Assembly (NCBI GenBank): GCA_017396025.1
Contig: JAFQNF010000033.1
Coordinates: 1 to 44,914, forward strand
Length of the DNA: 44,914 nt
Direction: 5' to 3'
Origin: a bacterium
Lineage (GTDB): Bacteria > Cyanobacteriota > Vampirovibrionia > Gastranaerophilales > Gastranaerophilaceae
Both the position numbers and the translations under genes were made by a program. The notes beneath the pieces are model-generated. The model had not been told where the DNA came from and did no database searches. It saw nothing but the letters and a program-made list of their open reading frames with translations. Positions 8,760-15,914 of the stretch are shown piece by piece; the stretch's first letter is position 1; the number at the start of each line of letters is the position of its first letter.

Positions 8760-10606
8760 TATTCAACAGTTACCGATTTTGCTAAATTTCTTGGTTGGTC
8801 AACATCTTTACCCAAAAATTCTGCAATATAGTACGCAAGAAGCTGACAAGGCACACAAGTAATAACAGGTGATAAAATTTCACTTACTTGTGGAACTCGT
8901 AAAACAACATCAAATAAAGCATCTATATTTGTATCTTTAGATGAAGTTAATGCAATTAATTTTGCATTTCTAGCTTTAGCTTCTTCACTATTAGAAAGAA
9001 TTTTTTCATAAGTAATACCACCAGGCATTAATATTGATAATACAGGCATTGTTTCATCAAGCATAGCAATTGGTCCATGTTTTAATTCACCTGCAGCATA
9101 GCCTGTAGCATTAATATAACTGATTTCCTTTAATTTTAATGCACCTTCGTAAGCTGTTGCCAAATTTACACCACGAGCAATATAAATAAAATTCTTGAAT
9201 GAAGAAAATTTCTTAGCACATTCTTGGATTGTAGTTGTATTTGATAGAATTTCTTCAACCTTTGTTGGAAGTTGAATTATTTCGTGCTTTAAATTCTTCA
9301 AATATACATCATCTAAAGTTCCTTTAACTTCTGCAATATGTATTGCTAATAAATAGAAAGAAATCATTTGTGCAATATAAGATTTTGTTGCAGCAACACT
9401 AACTTCAATACCAGCATTAACAGGAATCAAACTATCAGCCAATCTTGCCATATTTGAATCTGGTCTATTAGTAACAATTAAAATATGTGCATTCTTTTCT
9501 TTAGCTTGTTTAATAGCCGTAATAGTATCAGCAGTTTCACCTGATTGAGAAACACCAATAACTAATGTTGAAGCGTCCGTCGTTGTCTTTCTATAAATAT
9601 ATTCACTTGAAGCTTCTACTTCAACAGAAATACCTGTAAAATTTTCAATAATGTATTTTGCAGCCATACCAACGTGAAGAGATGTTCCACACGCAATAAT
9701 TTCAATTTTCTTTAGATTTTTTATTGTATCTTTATCAAGTTTTACTTCGTTTAATACAATTGGTGCATCAATATCATATAGCTTACCATTCAATACATTT
9801 CTAATTACATCAGGTTGCTCATGAATCTCTTTAAGCATAAAGTGCTTATATCCAAGCTTGCTAAGAGCTATTGGTTCCCAAGGTAAAACCTCAACTTTTT
9901 TAACTACTTCGTTACCATCTGCATCAGTAATTTTTACACTATCTTTAGTTACTATTGCTATTTCATTATCATCAAGATAAATAGTTTTCTTAGTATATTC
10001 AATAATTGCAGGTGTATCACTAGCAATAAAGTTTTCACCGTCGCCAATACCAACAAGCATAGGTGCGTGTTTTCTAGCACCAATAATCAAATCAGGAACA
10101 TTTTTATGCATTACACAAACCGCATATGCACCTTGTAATTTTGAAACAGAATTTCTAACCGCTTTTTCTAAATCTTTTACTTTTGAATATTCATCAGCAA
10201 CTAAATGCGCAATAACTTCAGTATCTGTTTGCGATTTAAATACACAACCTTTTACAGTTAATTCTTCTCTAAGTTCCTTGTAGTTTTCTATAATACCATT
10301 GTGAACAACAACTAATTTCCCACAAGTACAGCTATGAGGATGAGCATTAACAATTGAAGGACTTCCATGCGTTGCCCATCTGATATGTCCAATTCCACAA
10401 GTAGGTTGTATTAACTCTGATTTTCTAGATTCCAGCTCATTTTTAAGATTAATCAGTTTGCCTAAAGTTTTATACACTTTAATATCATCGCCATCACGAA
10501 GCGCCATTCCAGCTGAATCATAGCCTCGATATTCAAGGTTAGTAAGACCTTTTAAAATAACACTAACAACATCTCTATTACCTGCGTATCCAACAATTCC
10601 GCACAT
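8759..10606 (-). CDS. glmS: Glutamine-fructose-6-phosphate aminotransferase
   Basis: The 615-aa product starts MCGIVGYAGNRD, with the N-terminal nucleophile Cys2 of class II glutamine amidotransferases. It continues with RWATHG and a HNGIIENY motif, then two SIS sugar-isomerase domains (GTSLHVG, SQSGETADT, AATKSYIAQ) and the invariant tail DQPRNLAKSVTVE. It makes glucosamine-6-phosphate from fructose-6-phosphate and glutamine, the entry step to peptidoglycan and lipid A precursors. Length is standard. GAGGAAC precedes the ATG. No glmS ribozyme-like leader is visible in the 70-base gap upstream. Confidence 0.97.
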   Translation of the reverse strand: MCGIVGYAGNRDVVSVILKGLTNLEYRGYDSAGMALRDGDDIKVYKTLGKLINLKNELESRKSELIQPTCGIGHIRWATHGSPSIVNAHPHSCTCGKLVVVHNGIIENYKELREELTVKGCVFKSQTDTEVIAHLVADEYSKVKDLEKAVRNSVSKLQGAYAVCVMHKNVPDLIIGARKHAPMLVGIGDGENFIASDTPAIIEYTKKTIYLDDNEIAIVTKDSVKITDADGNEVVKKVEVLPWEPIALSKLGYKHFMLKEIHEQPDVIRNVLNGKLYDIDAPIVLNEVKLDKDTIKNLKKIEIIACGTSLHVGMAAKYIIENFTGISVEVEASSEYIYRKTTTDASTLVIGVSQSGETADTITAIKQAKEKNAHILIVTNRPDSNMARLADSLIPVNAGIEVSVAATKSYIAQMISFYLLAIHIAEVKGTLDDVYLKNLKHEIIQLPTKVEEILSNTTTIQECAKKFSSFKNFIYIARGVNLATAYEGALKLKEISYINATGYAAGELKHGPIAMLDETMPVLSILMPGGITYEKILSNSEEAKARNAKLIALTSSKDTNIDALFDVVLRVPQVSEILSPVITCVPCQLLAYYIAEFLGKDVDQPRNLAKSVTVE

Positions 10607-10676
10607 ATCTCGTTCCTCAATAAAAATCTAGTTATTAATATAATACATTATACATATTCGAAATGATATTAAATTA

Positions 10677-12032
10677 TTATAAAGTTTTTACAAAAGCACC
10701 TTTTTTAGATAAATAAACAAGATAAAGAATACCAACAAGGGAAACTAAAACAGAAGCACTTGGAGCAGCAATTCCCAAATGGAAGAGTGTTGCACCAGAT
10801 ATTGTTGTACACAAGACAAATCCAACAGGAATCCTAACTGCAAAAGCCGCAAAAATAGTATTGGCTGCCGCAAAAATGGTTCTTCCACAACCAAAAAGGA
10901 ACCCATTTATACAAAATACTATTGGAACTAATAAATAGTCATAACTAAATGATTTTAAATATAAAGCTCCAGCAGACATAACATCTTCATCCGTAGTAAA
11001 AATAGCAATCGCACTTTTTGGTGCAAATTGTTGCCACAAGAAAAATACAAGCCCAAACGCAAAAGAAAATAATATAGAAATTTTCAATGCACGAACAGCT
11101 CTTTGCATCATATCAGCCCCCAGACATTGTGCAGTTAAGGCAGTAAGTGCCATAGCAAAAGAACCTGCTGGCAACATCATAAAAGCATTTAACCTAACAA
11201 CAGAACCATAAGCAGCTGATGCGGCTACTCCCATTGAGTTTGCTAAAGAAAATAAAAACAAGAAAGATAAAGGAATTAATGTATCTTGAAGTGAAAGTGG
11301 CAAACCAATCTTAAACAACTCTTTAGCTGTTTGAACATCAAATTTAACCCCTCTAAATTTAAAATCAAATACAAAATTTCCTTTTCTTAGATAAATAAAT
11401 CCAATAACAACACTAACAGTTTGAGAAAATACAGTTGCAACAGCAGCCCCCATCGCGCCCATATTGCAATATCCAACAAGTAAAATATCAGCAACAATAT
11501 TTATAACACAAGATATAGCAACAAAATACATTGGTGCAATTGAATTTCCTAAGCCACGTAATATAGCGCTTATAGCATTATAAGCAAACACAAAAACTAG
11601 CCCTAATGAACAAACCAAAACATAATCTTGCGTTGATTTGAAGGCTTCCTTAGGTGTTTGCAACAAATTTAGTAAAGGAACATCAAATATAATAAGTAAA
11701 GCGCTTAATACAAATGAAGCAAACAAGAAACAAATAGTCATTGTATTTATTATTTTTACAATATTGTCGTATTCTTTTGCGCCAAAAGCTTTACCAATTA
11801 AAACAGTAGCACTAACGGTAAGACCTGTAATAAAGAATATAAGTGTCTGTAATAACTGTGAACCTGTTGCCACTGCACTCACAACGCTACTATCACAAAA
11901 TTTTCCAACAATAACTAAATCAGCTGCACCATATAATGCTTGAAGAAAATTAGCACCTATATATGGAAGAGCAAATAATAGTAATGTTTGGACTAGGTTT
12001 CCTTGTGTTAAATCTTTTTGTGATGAGCTCAT
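10677..12032 (-). CDS. MATE-family multidrug/metabolite efflux transporter
   Basis: The 451-aa hydrophobic product has about twelve membrane spans in two MatE halves. The N-terminus LTQGNLVQTLLLFALPYIG and the segment ADLVIVGKFCDSSVVSAVATG are typical of the bacterial NorM/DinF superfamily, in which sodium or proton influx drives export. Substrate cannot be inferred. No Shine-Dalgarno sequence is seen before the ATG. The gene is probably transcribed alone, with its start region facing the regulatory block of the 12250 gene. Confidence 0.9.
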   Translation of the reverse strand: MSSSQKDLTQGNLVQTLLLFALPYIGANFLQALYGAADLVIVGKFCDSSVVSAVATGSQLLQTLIFFITGLTVSATVLIGKAFGAKEYDNIVKIINTMTICFLFASFVLSALLIIFDVPLLNLLQTPKEAFKSTQDYVLVCSLGLVFVFAYNAISAILRGLGNSIAPMYFVAISCVINIVADILLVGYCNMGAMGAAVATVFSQTVSVVIGFIYLRKGNFVFDFKFRGVKFDVQTAKELFKIGLPLSLQDTLIPLSFLFLFSLANSMGVAASAAYGSVVRLNAFMMLPAGSFAMALTALTAQCLGADMMQRAVRALKISILFSFAFGLVFFLWQQFAPKSAIAIFTTDEDVMSAGALYLKSFSYDYLLVPIVFCINGFLFGCGRTIFAAANTIFAAFAVRIPVGFVLCTTISGATLFHLGIAAPSASVLVSLVGILYLVYLSKKGAFVKTL

Positions 12033-12102
12033 AATAATATAATTTTTAAACGGAAAAAAGTAATTTTCAATAGGAAGAAATACAAAAAGTTCTTTATCTG
12101 TT

Positions 12103-12182
12103 AAGTTTTGTAAACATTAATATATACTGCCAAATTCAATAATAGCTTGATTTTTTAATTTTTTCATTGAAAGTATATACTT
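12103..12182 (+). promoter_or_regulatory. Composite regulatory block upstream of the 12250 gene
   Basis: The block opens with AAGTTTTGTAAAC at 12103 and a TATATACTGC box ending at 12130. It continues to AAGTATATACTT (12171-12182), a perfect 12-base palindrome. The 28 bases at 12103-12130 match 44779-44806 at 26 positions. The palindrome core AGTATATACT also occurs at 44851-44860 and 40354-40363. These look like repressor or activator sites. Confidence 0.55.
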
Positions 12183-12184
12183 TG

Positions 12185-12223
12185 TATAGCAATTTTCAAT
12201 ATCAATATTTTTTTATATAAGTA
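12185..12223 (+). promoter_or_regulatory. Promoter-like site of the GCAATT-N19-TATATAAGTA class
   Basis: TATAGCAATT (12185-12194) is separated by 19 bases from TATATAAGTA (12214-12223), 27 bases before the ATG at 12250. The same boxes and spacing occur at five other places in the window. Confidence 0.5.
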
Positions 12224-12249
12224 AGCAATACGAATATGAGGATAAAAAA

Positions 12250-12903
12250 ATGACAACAATTAATCCAACAGGTGGACCAACTGGACCAGGCGCAGGAAGC
12301 ACGCCAGGGGCTAACGAAAACAATTATCTTGGTTTAGCTGCAACACTAGGTATAAATCTTGAAGGGTTCTACGATGTAGACGCAAATGGAAACAAAGTTC
12401 TTAATATGGCTAAATTAATGGAAGCTATAAAAGAAGCTGAAGCAAAGAAAAAAGGCGAAACAACAGAAGCATCTGGTCAAGCTGATACTTTCTCAAGAAC
12501 AACAACTACTGTTAATGGAACAAAAACAGAAGCAGCACAAGCAAAAACTGAACAAGAAAAAATTGATGAAGAATATACAAAAGCATTTATTGAATACTAT
12601 CAATCATTAAATACTGCAGCAGACGCTAGTGAAGAAGAAAAAGCAGCAGCTTCATCTTGGGCAGACGTAAAAGATATGCTGTTCAACTTAACAAAAACAG
12701 GTGTTACAAACGCTACAGTAATTGCTAGTGCATCTGAATTTGTTTCAAAGTTAGATACAGCAGTTAAAGCAACAGCAGAAGCTAACGATGAACAACCAAA
12801 CGAAGAAGAAACTGCCGATGACATATTTGCGAATAATCCATTCTTCCAATCAGCTTATGATACAACTTTATTTGAAGAAGAAGAAGAAACAATCGCAGCA
12901 TAA
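12250..12903 (+). CDS. Leaderless acidic protein, unknown function
   Basis: The 217-aa product has no signal peptide. It starts with a Gly/Pro/Thr stretch (TGGPTGPGAG), then YLGLAATLGINLEGFYDVDANGN. The DVDANGN run could be a degenerate calcium loop. The middle is Ala/Glu/Lys-rich and helical, and the C-terminus is strongly acidic (FEEEEETIAA). I recognise no family. GAGGATA gives a good ribosome site, and an intrinsic terminator follows, so it is monocistronic. It shares the promoter class of three other acidic leaderless genes downstream (13996, 14782, 17206), which suggests a common regulon and perhaps a common non-Sec fate. Confidence 0.8.
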   Translation: MTTINPTGGPTGPGAGSTPGANENNYLGLAATLGINLEGFYDVDANGNKVLNMAKLMEAIKEAEAKKKGETTEASGQADTFSRTTTTVNGTKTEAAQAKTEQEKIDEEYTKAFIEYYQSLNTAADASEEEKAAASSWADVKDMLFNLTKTGVTNATVIASASEFVSKLDTAVKATAEANDEQPNEEETADDIFANNPFFQSAYDTTLFEEEEETIAA

Positions 12904-12920
12904 TATAAAAATTTCATATA

Positions 12921-12953
12921 AAAAAAGAGAAACATCAAAAGTTTCTCTTTTTT
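12921..12953 (+). terminator. Intrinsic terminator after the 12250 gene
   Basis: AAAAAAGAGAAAC and GTTTCTCTTTTTT form a perfect 13-bp stem around a 7-base loop, ending in a T run. Confidence 0.9.
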
Positions 12954-12983
12954 ATTGAAAATAGTGTATAATAACATCAATAA

Positions 12984-13057
12984 GCCTCCGTAGCTCAGCT
13001 GGATAGAGCGCCTCCGTCCTAAGGAGGGCGTCGCACGTTCGAATCGTGTCGGGGGTA
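12984..13057 (+). tRNA. tRNA-Arg (anticodon CCU)
   Basis: A 74-base cloverleaf: acceptor GCCUCCG pairs with CGGGGGU including G-U pairs, the D arm is GCUCAGCUGGAUAGAGC, the anticodon stem CCUCC/GGAGG encloses GUCCUAA (anticodon CCU, arginine AGG), and the T loop is UUCGAAU. CCA is not encoded. TATAAT at 12967-12972 is a likely -10 box. Confidence 0.95.
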
Positions 13058-13124
13058 TTTTTTCACATGTTTAAGAAATTTATTTTGTGGCATTAAAATA
13101 TAGTACAGTTAGAAAGGTAGATTT

Positions 13125-13451
13125 ATGAAGCGAAACAACATTGTTATGGGCATATTTTGTGCTGTTTGCCTGTCTTGTATAATAGGATTTAACATCAAAG
13201 CAGAAGCTGATTTTCTTGATGTATTACATACAATAAATTCTACAAGTAATACAATAAATTCAGTTAATCGTGCTGGACGTGGAACAATGAGCACTGTTGA
13301 GTATGCTCAACGTTTTACAGATAGACAACAAGATAGAAAAGATAGAAAACGAGCTGAAAAAGAATACAATGAAAATGCCGAAGCTGAATACTATAGAACT
13401 ATTCAGGAAACAAGAGCTTTAGAACAAAAATATTACAGTGAGAGACTATAA
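13125..13451 (+). CDS. Small secreted charged protein, unknown
   Basis: The 108-aa product has an N-terminal signal sequence with two cysteines in its core (IFCAVCLSCIIGF), followed by AEADFLDVLHTINS. The second half is very rich in Arg, Asp, Glu and Gln (DRQQDRKDRKRAEKEY) and should form a long charged helix. AGAAAGG lies upstream of the ATG. The stop is 10 bases before the next secreted-protein gene, so the two form an operon. No family is recognised; a periplasmic or surface role is inferred from the leader only. Confidence 0.75.
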   Translation: MKRNNIVMGIFCAVCLSCIIGFNIKAEADFLDVLHTINSTSNTINSVNRAGRGTMSTVEYAQRFTDRQQDRKDRKRAEKEYNENAEAEYYRTIQETRALEQKYYSERL

Positions 13452-13461
13452 AGGATAAAAA

Positions 13462-13842
13462 ATGAAAAAAAGTTTTATAATTAGTTTACTTGCAATAGCA
13501 TCATTTTTTATGATTCAAAATTTTGCAGAAGCAGAAAGTGTACTAGAACCTCAATGGGCAGAATTCTGTCCACCACTATACGAAAACGCTGTTTTTAAAC
13601 CTGCAAAACAAAACAGCAAACGAAATATGGAAAACAATTATTGGGCACTTAGAAAAGTAAAATTTGAAAAATCAGTTGCAGAATGCAAAGCATATTCAAA
13701 AACATCAGCAGAACTTGGTGCTTGTTATTCAAGAATTGTTAATCTTGAAAATAACAAAAACAAACAACGTGGTGACGCAAAATACGAAAAACAAATGGAT
13801 GAAAGAAACCAAATTCGCGACGGCGGATACTGGTGGTATTAG
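13462..13842 (+). CDS. Small secreted protein with conserved-looking cysteines, unknown
   Basis: The 126-aa product carries a clear signal peptide (cleavage near AEA-ES). The mature part has Cys residues in EFCPPLYENA, VAECKAYSK and LGACYSR that could form disulfides, and it ends in GGYWWY. AAAGGAT precedes the ATG. It is the second gene of a two-gene unit with 13125. I do not recognise it. A terminator-like inverted repeat follows. Confidence 0.75.
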   Translation: MKKSFIISLLAIASFFMIQNFAEAESVLEPQWAEFCPPLYENAVFKPAKQNSKRNMENNYWALRKVKFEKSVAECKAYSKTSAELGACYSRIVNLENNKNKQRGDAKYEKQMDERNQIRDGGYWWY

Positions 13843-13862
13843 TAGATAACTACACAAAATAC

Positions 13863-13931
13863 AATTGACCGACAAAACATTTTTGTTAACTTTTGTTAAG
13901 CGAAAATATATTGGTTGGTCAATTTTTTTTT
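13863..13931 (+). terminator. Possible terminator after the two secreted-protein genes
   Basis: AATTGACC (13863-13870) and GGTCAATT (13917-13924) are perfect inverted repeats followed by a T run to 13931, but the 46-base loop is long. The right arm also forms part of the promoter-like site of the next gene. Confidence 0.3.
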
Positions 13932-13953
13932 GCAAAAAATCTTTATCTAAGTA
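13915..13953 (+). promoter_or_regulatory. Promoter-like site of the GCAATT-N19-TATATAAGTA class
   Basis: TTGGTCAATT (13915-13924) is 19 bases from TATCTAAGTA (13944-13953). The box spacing is identical to the sites upstream of 12250 and at the right edge. Confidence 0.4.
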
Positions 13954-13995
13954 CGAATAGTTTCACACTTTTTTTAAACACGGGAGAAAATACGA

Positions 13996-14574
13996 ATGGT
14001 TAGCACAGCAGGATTCAGCAACTTTGAGTTGCAACAACTTCAAAATGCACAAAACAACGGAACATTAGTTTCAACAGCAAAAACAGCAGAAGATTCATCA
14101 ATTTTTGCAGACAACAAAGTAACAACAAATCCATCAGATGAAGTTCAATTGTCAACAAAAAATCAAGATGTAGACAAGATGACATTAGAAGAAAAAAAAG
14201 AAAAAGGCTTTTTCTCTGACGGACTTTTAGGTATTATTCCAAAAATTGTAGGTGGCATTTTAGATTTCATTACAGGGTTACTAGAGAAAATCAAAGAAGC
14301 ACTTGTCGGCAAAGATGAAGAAGAAGGCGTTGAAGAAACACCAGCAGAAGAAACTCCAGTAGAAGAAGCTCCATCTGACGCAGTACCAGCTGATGAAGTT
14401 CCAGCAGAAGAAGCTCCAGCTGATGAAGTTCCAGCTGATGAAGTTCCAGCAGAGGATGCTCCATCTGACGCAGCACCAGCTGATGAAGCTCCAGCAGAAG
14501 AAGCACCAGCTAATGGCGATTCAGATGATGATGGTGACACATATAATATCGGCGAAATTAATATATACTTTTAA
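13996..14574 (+). CDS. Leaderless acidic repeat protein of the MVSxAGF type
   Basis: The 192-aa product starts MVSTAGFSNFELQQLQ and has no signal peptide. It shares MVSxAGFxNFxLQxL and a following SIF(A/E)xN segment with the 14782 gene. Residues about 75-100 (LLGIIPKIVGGILDFITGLL) form a strongly hydrophobic/amphipathic helix that could insert in membranes or drive assembly. After that come degenerate Pro/Ala/Glu/Asp repeats (APAEE, VPADE), then a Gly/Asp stretch and an aromatic end, NIGEINIYF. GGGAG lies upstream of the ATG. No known family is recognised. The layout suggests a surface or exported structural protein reached by a non-Sec route, which is inference. Confidence 0.8.
   Translation: MVSTAGFSNFELQQLQNAQNNGTLVSTAKTAEDSSIFADNKVTTNPSDEVQLSTKNQDVDKMTLEEKKEKGFFSDGLLGIIPKIVGGILDFITGLLEKIKEALVGKDEEEGVEETPAEETPVEEAPSDAVPADEVPAEEAPADEVPADEVPAEDAPSDAAPADEAPAEEAPANGDSDDDGDTYNIGEINIYF
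14338..14515 (+). repeat. Degenerate 15-base repeats encoding (A/V)P(A/S)(D/E)(E/A)
   Basis: About twelve imperfect units of the type CCAGCTGATGAAGTT encode acidic Pro/Ala pentapeptides. It is a coding microsatellite expected to vary in copy number. Confidence 0.8.
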
Positions 14575-14615
14575 AAAACAATAAATTCCGAAAAAAGAAA
14601 TATCCTTCCCCCCGC

Positions 14616-14647
14616 GAGAAGAACGAATAACAAAATTCGTTCTTCTC
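14616..14647 (+). other. Perfect 13-bp hairpin without U-tract
   Basis: GAGAAGAACGAAT (14616-14628) and ATTCGTTCTTCTC (14635-14647) pair perfectly around AACAAA. No T run follows on either strand, so it is not a standard terminator. It sits in the 207-base gap between the two MVSxAGF genes and could be an RNA-stability or processing element. Confidence 0.7.
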
Positions 14648-14708
14648 TTGATATATAAGAAAAATATGAAGCGAGATATTTGTAACTTTTTATTACAAAA
14701 AACAGAAA

Positions 14709-14747
14709 CTCTGCAATCCAATAAAAAAAATTTTTTTTATAAATTTA
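14709..14747 (+). promoter_or_regulatory. Promoter-like site of the GCAATT-N19-TATATAAGTA class (weak)
   Basis: CTCTGCAATC (14709-14718) is 19 bases from TATAAATTTA (14738-14747). The spacing matches the other sites, but the second box is diverged. Confidence 0.3.
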
Positions 14748-14781
14748 CAGTCGGGATACTTTTTTAAATCGGGAGAGAACA

Positions 14782-15774
14782 ATGGTTAGCGGAGCAGGCT
14801 TTGGCAATTTTGATTTGCAAAAACTAGAACAAATGACAGGAAGTTTTGGACTAGGTGGATTTACTGGTTCACAAGGAACTTCAATTGATACTTCAATTTT
14901 TGAAGGAAACACAAGCACACAAAACACAGGTGATTCATTTGATTTTTCATCAGGTACATCAGCAATGGGTGGAATGAATTTTATGTCCGGAATGGGTAAT
15001 ATGTCTGGAATGTCTGGTATGGGCGGAATGAACTTTATGTCTGGAATGGGGGATATGTCTGGAATGTCTGGCATTGGCGGAATGAACTTTATGTCCGGAA
15101 TGGGGAATATGTCTGGAATGTCTGGAATGGGCGGAATGAATTTTATGTCTGGAATGGGTGATATGTCTGGAATGTCTGGCATGGGCAACATGTCAAGCAT
15201 GATTACAGGATTCATTGATTTGATAATCAACTTCTTTGAAGGTCTTAAAAACTTATTTGGTGGTTCATCAGAAGATGGCGCAACAAATGAAGATGCAACA
15301 GCTAATGAAGGAACACAATCACCAGATGAATATTGGAATGAGCAAGCAACAAAAACAAATGAAGCATTAAATTCAATAAACGAAGAAGAAAACATTAAAA
15401 ACAGCACAAAAGAAGATGAAGAAGGTATTTTAGCAGGAAAAGAAGACGAACTAAAATCATTTTTAAATGAATTTGGAGCTGCAGAAATAGAAAAAGATGC
15501 AACTAGCGCAGAAATAGCATCAACTAATGCTACCGCATTGGAAAACTTATATACTGCAGCAAATAGTCCTAGTGCAATTCAACAACATTTTGGATTTGAC
15601 GAAGAAGGCAATGAAATAGAACTATCTGCTAGCGAAATTGCAGAAATAAGTTCAGCAATAAAAGCATATATTGAAAAAGTAGCACCAGACACAGGCGACG
15701 TTTCCTTAGATGGAGAAGATAAAAACAATTTTATGTATCTTGAAGACGGTTCATTAAACCCAGAATATGAATAG
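14782..15774 (+). CDS. Leaderless Met/Gly repeat protein of the MVSxAGF type
   Basis: The 330-aa product begins MVSGAGFGNFDLQKLEQ, matching the 13996 product, and also has SIFEGN. Residues about 63-134 are four 18-residue repeats of the form GGMNFMSGMGNMSGMSGM. Next comes an amphipathic helix (MITGFIDLIINFFEGLKNLF) placed like the one in 13996, and then a long acidic helical region with many Glu/Asn/Ala. There is no signal peptide and no cysteine. GGGAGAG is a good ribosome site and a terminator follows. No family is known to me. Met-rich repeats occur in metal-binding and amyloid-like proteins, but neither role is shown here. Confidence 0.8.
   Translation: MVSGAGFGNFDLQKLEQMTGSFGLGGFTGSQGTSIDTSIFEGNTSTQNTGDSFDFSSGTSAMGGMNFMSGMGNMSGMSGMGGMNFMSGMGDMSGMSGIGGMNFMSGMGNMSGMSGMGGMNFMSGMGDMSGMSGMGNMSSMITGFIDLIINFFEGLKNLFGGSSEDGATNEDATANEGTQSPDEYWNEQATKTNEALNSINEEENIKNSTKEDEEGILAGKEDELKSFLNEFGAAEIEKDATSAEIASTNATALENLYTAANSPSAIQQHFGFDEEGNEIELSASEIAEISSAIKAYIEKVAPDTGDVSLDGEDKNNFMYLEDGSLNPEYE
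14968..15183 (+). repeat. Four tandem 54-base repeats (18 aa each)
   Basis: Units start at 14968, 15022, 15076 and 15130, with no indels. The eleventh residue alternates Asn, Asp, Asn, Asp, which suggests that a two-unit 108-base block was duplicated. Confidence 0.95.
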
Positions 15775-15791
15775 ATTAATATAAAAGAATT

Positions 15792-15813
15792 GAGAACAAC
15801 AATGGTTAGTTAA
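15792..15813 (+). pseudogene. Possible vestige of a third MVS gene start
   Basis: GAGAACAACAATGGTTAG resembles the ribosome site and start of the 14782 gene, but the frame reads Met-Val-Ser-stop (ATG at 15802, TAA at 15811). It lies 18 bases after the 14782 stop. The match is short and could be chance. Confidence 0.25.
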
Positions 15814-15837
15814 TTGGTTAGTTGTTAGCAATTATCC

Positions 15838-15869
15838 AAAAGAGCGAGTTAATTAATTCGCTCTTTTTT
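15838..15869 (+). terminator. Intrinsic terminator after the 14782 gene
   Basis: AGAGCGA and TCGCTCT form a stem around GTTAATTAAT, extended by flanking A and T residues and followed by a T run. Confidence 0.85.
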
Positions 15870-15914
15870 CTATTTATTGCTATAATAAAATGAATATTTG
15901 TAGAGAGGCTAAAC

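Noticed and set aside
10607..10676. A glmS ribozyme or other riboswitch upstream of glmS
   Set aside because: The gap is only 70 bases, AT-rich, and has no ribozyme core; the leader looks like a plain promoter.
14163..14540. A Ser/Ala/Gly-rich minus-strand frame of 125 aa
   Set aside because: It is the shadow of the Pro/Ala/Glu repeats in the 13996 gene.
13996..14574. Leaderless bacteriocin or pore-forming toxin, suggested by the amphipathic helix
   Set aside because: The helix sits inside a 192-aa acidic protein, and no immunity or transporter gene is adjacent.
14745..15407. A 220-aa minus-strand frame rich in Pro, Ile and Asp
   Set aside because: It is the antisense shadow of the Met/Gly repeats of the 14782 gene; the periodicity comes from the 54-base repeat and no ribosome site fits.
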